Assembly: GCA_947561395.2 (NCBI GenBank)
Contig: OX387191.1
Location: forward strand, 33,745,439-33,809,438
From: Buxus sempervirens
Taxonomy: Eukaryota > Streptophyta > Magnoliopsida > Buxales > Buxaceae
Length of the DNA stretch: 64,000 nucleotides
Direction: 5' to 3'
The translations under genes were made by a program, and so were the position numbers. This document shows, one piece after another, positions 61,440 through 64,000 of this stretch. The notes beneath the pieces are model-generated. The model did not search any database. It was not told the DNA's origin and worked only from the letters and a program-made list of their open reading frames with translations. The first letter of the stretch is position 1; the number at the start of each line of letters is the position of its first letter.

Positions 61440-63792
61440 TGATTTTTGCACCCCCAAAATGAAGAAAAATGAAAAGTCAAACCCTGAGGGGGTCAAAAAA
61501 AATTGACTTTTTGATTCAAGTGAATTTGGCCATCAAACTTCATCTCATTGAAAAAAGCATTTCGACACGATTCTAACGCAATTGAGTTTGCTGGAATCGG
61601 AGTCTGGATGAGGAAGTTATGAGTTGATCAAACTTTTGGGGAGCGAAAAGTTGACTTTTGGTCGACCCCGATTCAGCTACCCGAATTAATTCCAATGGAT
61701 AGGTGGTTCCGAGCCAATTCCAACGACACTAAGTTTGCTGAAATCGGACACCGGATGAAGAAGTTATGGGTAGTTGAAGTTTCAAGAAAACTGCCCATGT
61801 GGCAAAATAGCAGCAAAAAGGCAGAATAAATGAATAAAATAAATAAAATAATTGTTTATAAAAAATATCTTAACTTTTAATAATATTTTAATAAATATCT
61901 GAAGATATTTTAATATAATAATCATTAAAATCGAATAAAATCCGTTTAAAAAATCAAATTTAATAAAGTGTTTCAAATCCGGCATTTAAAAAATGTGCAC
62001 AACCGCACTTGAAGTCCGGTTTAGTCTGAACCGCATTTCAAATACGGTTTTGATCTTCTAGAAGGTGGACGCGTGTCCTGTACGGCGACAGTTGGCAAAT
62101 TCGCGCAGATTTGCACGTGTTGAATGCCAACCGCACTTAAAGTGCGGTTTTTGATTTTTTTAGTGCAATTTTGTCACAACCGCACTTCAAGTGCGGTTCC
62201 GGCACTTTTTTGCCTATAAATAGAGGGCCAGCCCCCCATTTGGAAAAAGCCGACTCCTTTGGCCTCCCCCTTCTCCTTCCCTGTGTTTTCCATGGCCGAA
62301 ACCCTGCCCAGGTTCTGCCATTCCCAATACCCAAGATCCCTAATGACCCAAGTACCCTTATACTACCCAAATGTCATCTAAACCTTTCTTTTTCATCCTT
62401 TGAGTATCAAGAACCCAACCAACCTCTTCCAAATTTGTCCTAAGAAAACCCGGAGGAAGCAGAAGCGCTGCCAAAATCATTCGAAGAACCACTACACACC
62501 AAGTTCGAAAGGTAATAGCAAGAAGAAGCTTCTGGTAACACTACAGTCATTATATATCAAATTTGATTTTCTCTACTTAAACTTCGTCTACTATTTGTTT
62601 TGCCATCTGTTTCTAACTTGTTTGCTCTTGTTCACATGGTCTTGGGTACCTCACAACGAGAGAGAGATTCCATATGAAATATGAAGAAAAGAGACTATTT
62701 TTAACATCAACATAAGTTGCTTAAGTCTCTTTCCTTAACATTTTAACGAAGGGATCTTGTCCTACTTAACGGTTGTTGTAATCCTCTATCCTTATCTCTT
62801 CCCCTTTCTAAGGCTCATCCCTACGCACATGCATAGCTGATTCAAGCAAGAGGAAAAGGCAATGATTTTCCTAATGTAAAACTGCAAAAGGAGGAGACTT
62901 GGAGCTATATGGAGAAAGCGCACCACACCAAAGGAGCTGGAAACCCCAATAGAAGGTGCCGGACGTCCCAAGAACCCAGCCAAACTGATTCAGATCAAAA
63001 TCGGCACAAAAATGCGAATTAGGGAGAAAATCGCACTTACAGAGCGGTTTGGGCGAAACCGTATAGTGAGTGCAGTCAAATTAAAAAGGTGGTTAAAAAG
63101 TTGATTTTTTCGGCCCGGTTGGACTTGACCCGACCCGAACCGGCTTGAACCGACCTTTTGGATAATTTGGGCTATTTTAAGCCCATTTGTGGACTGTGGA
63201 CCTAAATGGGCCCACCTTAGACCGGCCTAAACCAGGCCTGTTTTCTATAAACGGGCCCAAGGCCACCTGACTCCAGGCTAGTGGGCCAAACTCAAGCCCA
63301 CCAAGCCCAAAGCTTTGTAAATATTATAAAATTTAATAAATAACCAAATAGGGTTACCCAATAACCCTACTGGGCCTCCGACCCAACCCTGGCAAACCCA
63401 CAGGTCTTCCAACGGGACTCGGATCCGACCCACATCACCTAAATAAAAGATAAAATCAAATAAAAAAGGGACCCACACCTTCAGAGGGCCCCACCAAACC
63501 AAATAAGGTACAATGCTGGCCTAGGAAAGGGTGAGACTGACTCAAAAACCAGGGAGACCCGAGGGACCCGTCAAACTGACGGGGCGGGCCGGGGTGTCTT
63601 CAGACTTCCCCGGACGTAACCGAGGACTTAGCTATAACTCTGAAAAGCCGTAGACCAGACTTAGACCCGGATAGGGCAATCACCGTGTCTGCCTGCACCT
63701 CTCAGGCAGTGGCGACTCCAAATGCCCCGAGGCACGCAAGAACCCACGTGCGCCCCGTGTGCGATCTAGGAATCCAATTTTAGGTGCGCACA
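61440..63792 (+). mobile_element. LTR O (M/N family)
   Basis: 2353 bp from TGTAGACACCTGATTTTTGC to TTTTAGGTGCGCACA. The left flank is TCTTG (61435-61439). On the right a single T is followed at once by LTR N, so the right target duplication cannot be seen complete. TATAAATAG at 62215 is preceded by four dyads. GGCAGTGGCGACTCC lies about 90 bp before the end, as in M. Confidence 0.82.
62001..62223 (+). promoter_or_regulatory. Four AACCGCACTT dyads and TATA box of LTR O
   Basis: 21-bp inverted repeats at 62001-62021 (AACCGCACTTGAAGTCCGGT), 62029-62049, 62129-62149 (AACCGCACTTAAAGTGCGGT) and 62178-62198 (AACCGCACTTCAAGTGCGGT); arms AACCGCACTT and AAGTGCGGTT pair fully in the last two. TATAAATAG follows at 62215, 16 bp downstream. 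The layout looks like operator or enhancer sites before a Pol II core promoter. A weaker AACCG/CGGTTT group occurs at 63030-63060. Confidence 0.75.
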
Positions 63793-63793
63793 T

Positions 63794-64000
63794 TGTAAGC
63801 ACCTCATTTTTGCGCTCCCAGAAAAAAAAAAACAAAAATGCAAACCCTGGACAGAAAGTCAAACCCTAAGGGGTGAAAAGTTGACTTTTTGATCAAGTGA
63901 AAATTGGCCACCTCGCTTTATGCCATTGGATAGAGAATCTCGACACGGTTCCAACGCAACTGAGTTTGCAGGAATCGGGGTCCGGACAAAGGTTCGGCGG
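63794..64000 (+). mobile_element. 5' end of LTR N (runs off the window)
   Basis: Starts TGTAAGCACCTCATTTTTGC, the same start as LTR M (31990) and like O (61440). Downstream words CAACGCAACTGAGTTTGC and AGTTGACTTTTTGATCAAGT also occur in O. The rest of the element lies beyond the window. Confidence 0.82.

Noticed and set aside
1-64000. tRNA, rRNA or other structural RNA genes
   Set aside because: No tRNA-like A/B boxes in a foldable context or rRNA sequence were recognised; PBS motifs only mimic the tRNA 3' end.

Overview
This window is nuclear DNA from a flowering plant, probably a eudicot; the species cannot be told from the sequence. It is AT-rich, has spliced genes with long introns, and consists mostly of nested LTR-retrotransposon remnants. 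Only one clearly intact host gene is visible: a seven-exon, minus-strand gene at 933-9639 for a chloroplast M41-like zinc metalloprotease of the VIRESCENT3 (VIR3) type. Its 2.7-kb and 4.2-kb introns hold small retroelement debris. A second host-type gene, a replication protein A 70 kDa (RPA1)-like gene on the minus strand (exons near 11417-11728, possibly one more at 21755-21901), is split inside an intron by about 10 kb of nested LTRs.

Layout. 1-294: fragment of an LTR. 933-9639: VIR3-like gene. 9640-11280: spacer. 11754-21602: solo LTR 'C', which carries two further solo LTRs, 'B' (13216-16523) and 'A' (16846-19982). 21603-23760: spacer with a duplicated block. 23761-36325: reverse-oriented Ty3/gypsy chromovirus remnant 'K' (3' LTR plus decayed integrase). 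Into K are inserted solo LTR 'L' (24960-29471, itself carrying a hAT-type MITE and a 5'-truncated LINE), solo LTR 'M' (31990-35239) and solo LTR 'P' (36326-39583). 39591-43863: LTR 'D' with primer-binding site and a short leader. 43864-46340: reverse LTR 'I'. 46341-47884: mixed repeats. 47885-61234: solo LTR 'F', carrying solo LTR 'E' (49103-52446) and a chimeric element 'G' (52556-60198), which carries reverse solo LTR 'H' (55936-59544). 61440-63792: LTR 'O'. 63794-end: start of LTR 'N'.

Ten insertions can be closed to the base by 5-bp target-site duplications (nine perfect, one with a single mismatch), so the nesting order can be read directly. Almost all are solo LTRs of 2-3.7 kb, which indicates heavy LTR-LTR recombination.

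The most unusual signal lies inside these LTRs. Twelve LTRs from about six families share (i) a splice-donor-like block near AG|GYAAGTAGCA after the TATA region, often of the GC-donor type; (ii) a cassette of short dyad-symmetric words whose sequence differs between copies but can be shared between unrelated LTR families; (iii) near the 3' end a CATGCATG block, a small covarying hairpin (one version closes on UUCG) and a TTTTCAG acceptor-like site. The LTR families M and O instead carry dyad arrays directly upstream of a TATA box. These are inferences from reading the sequence; no alignment or search was run.
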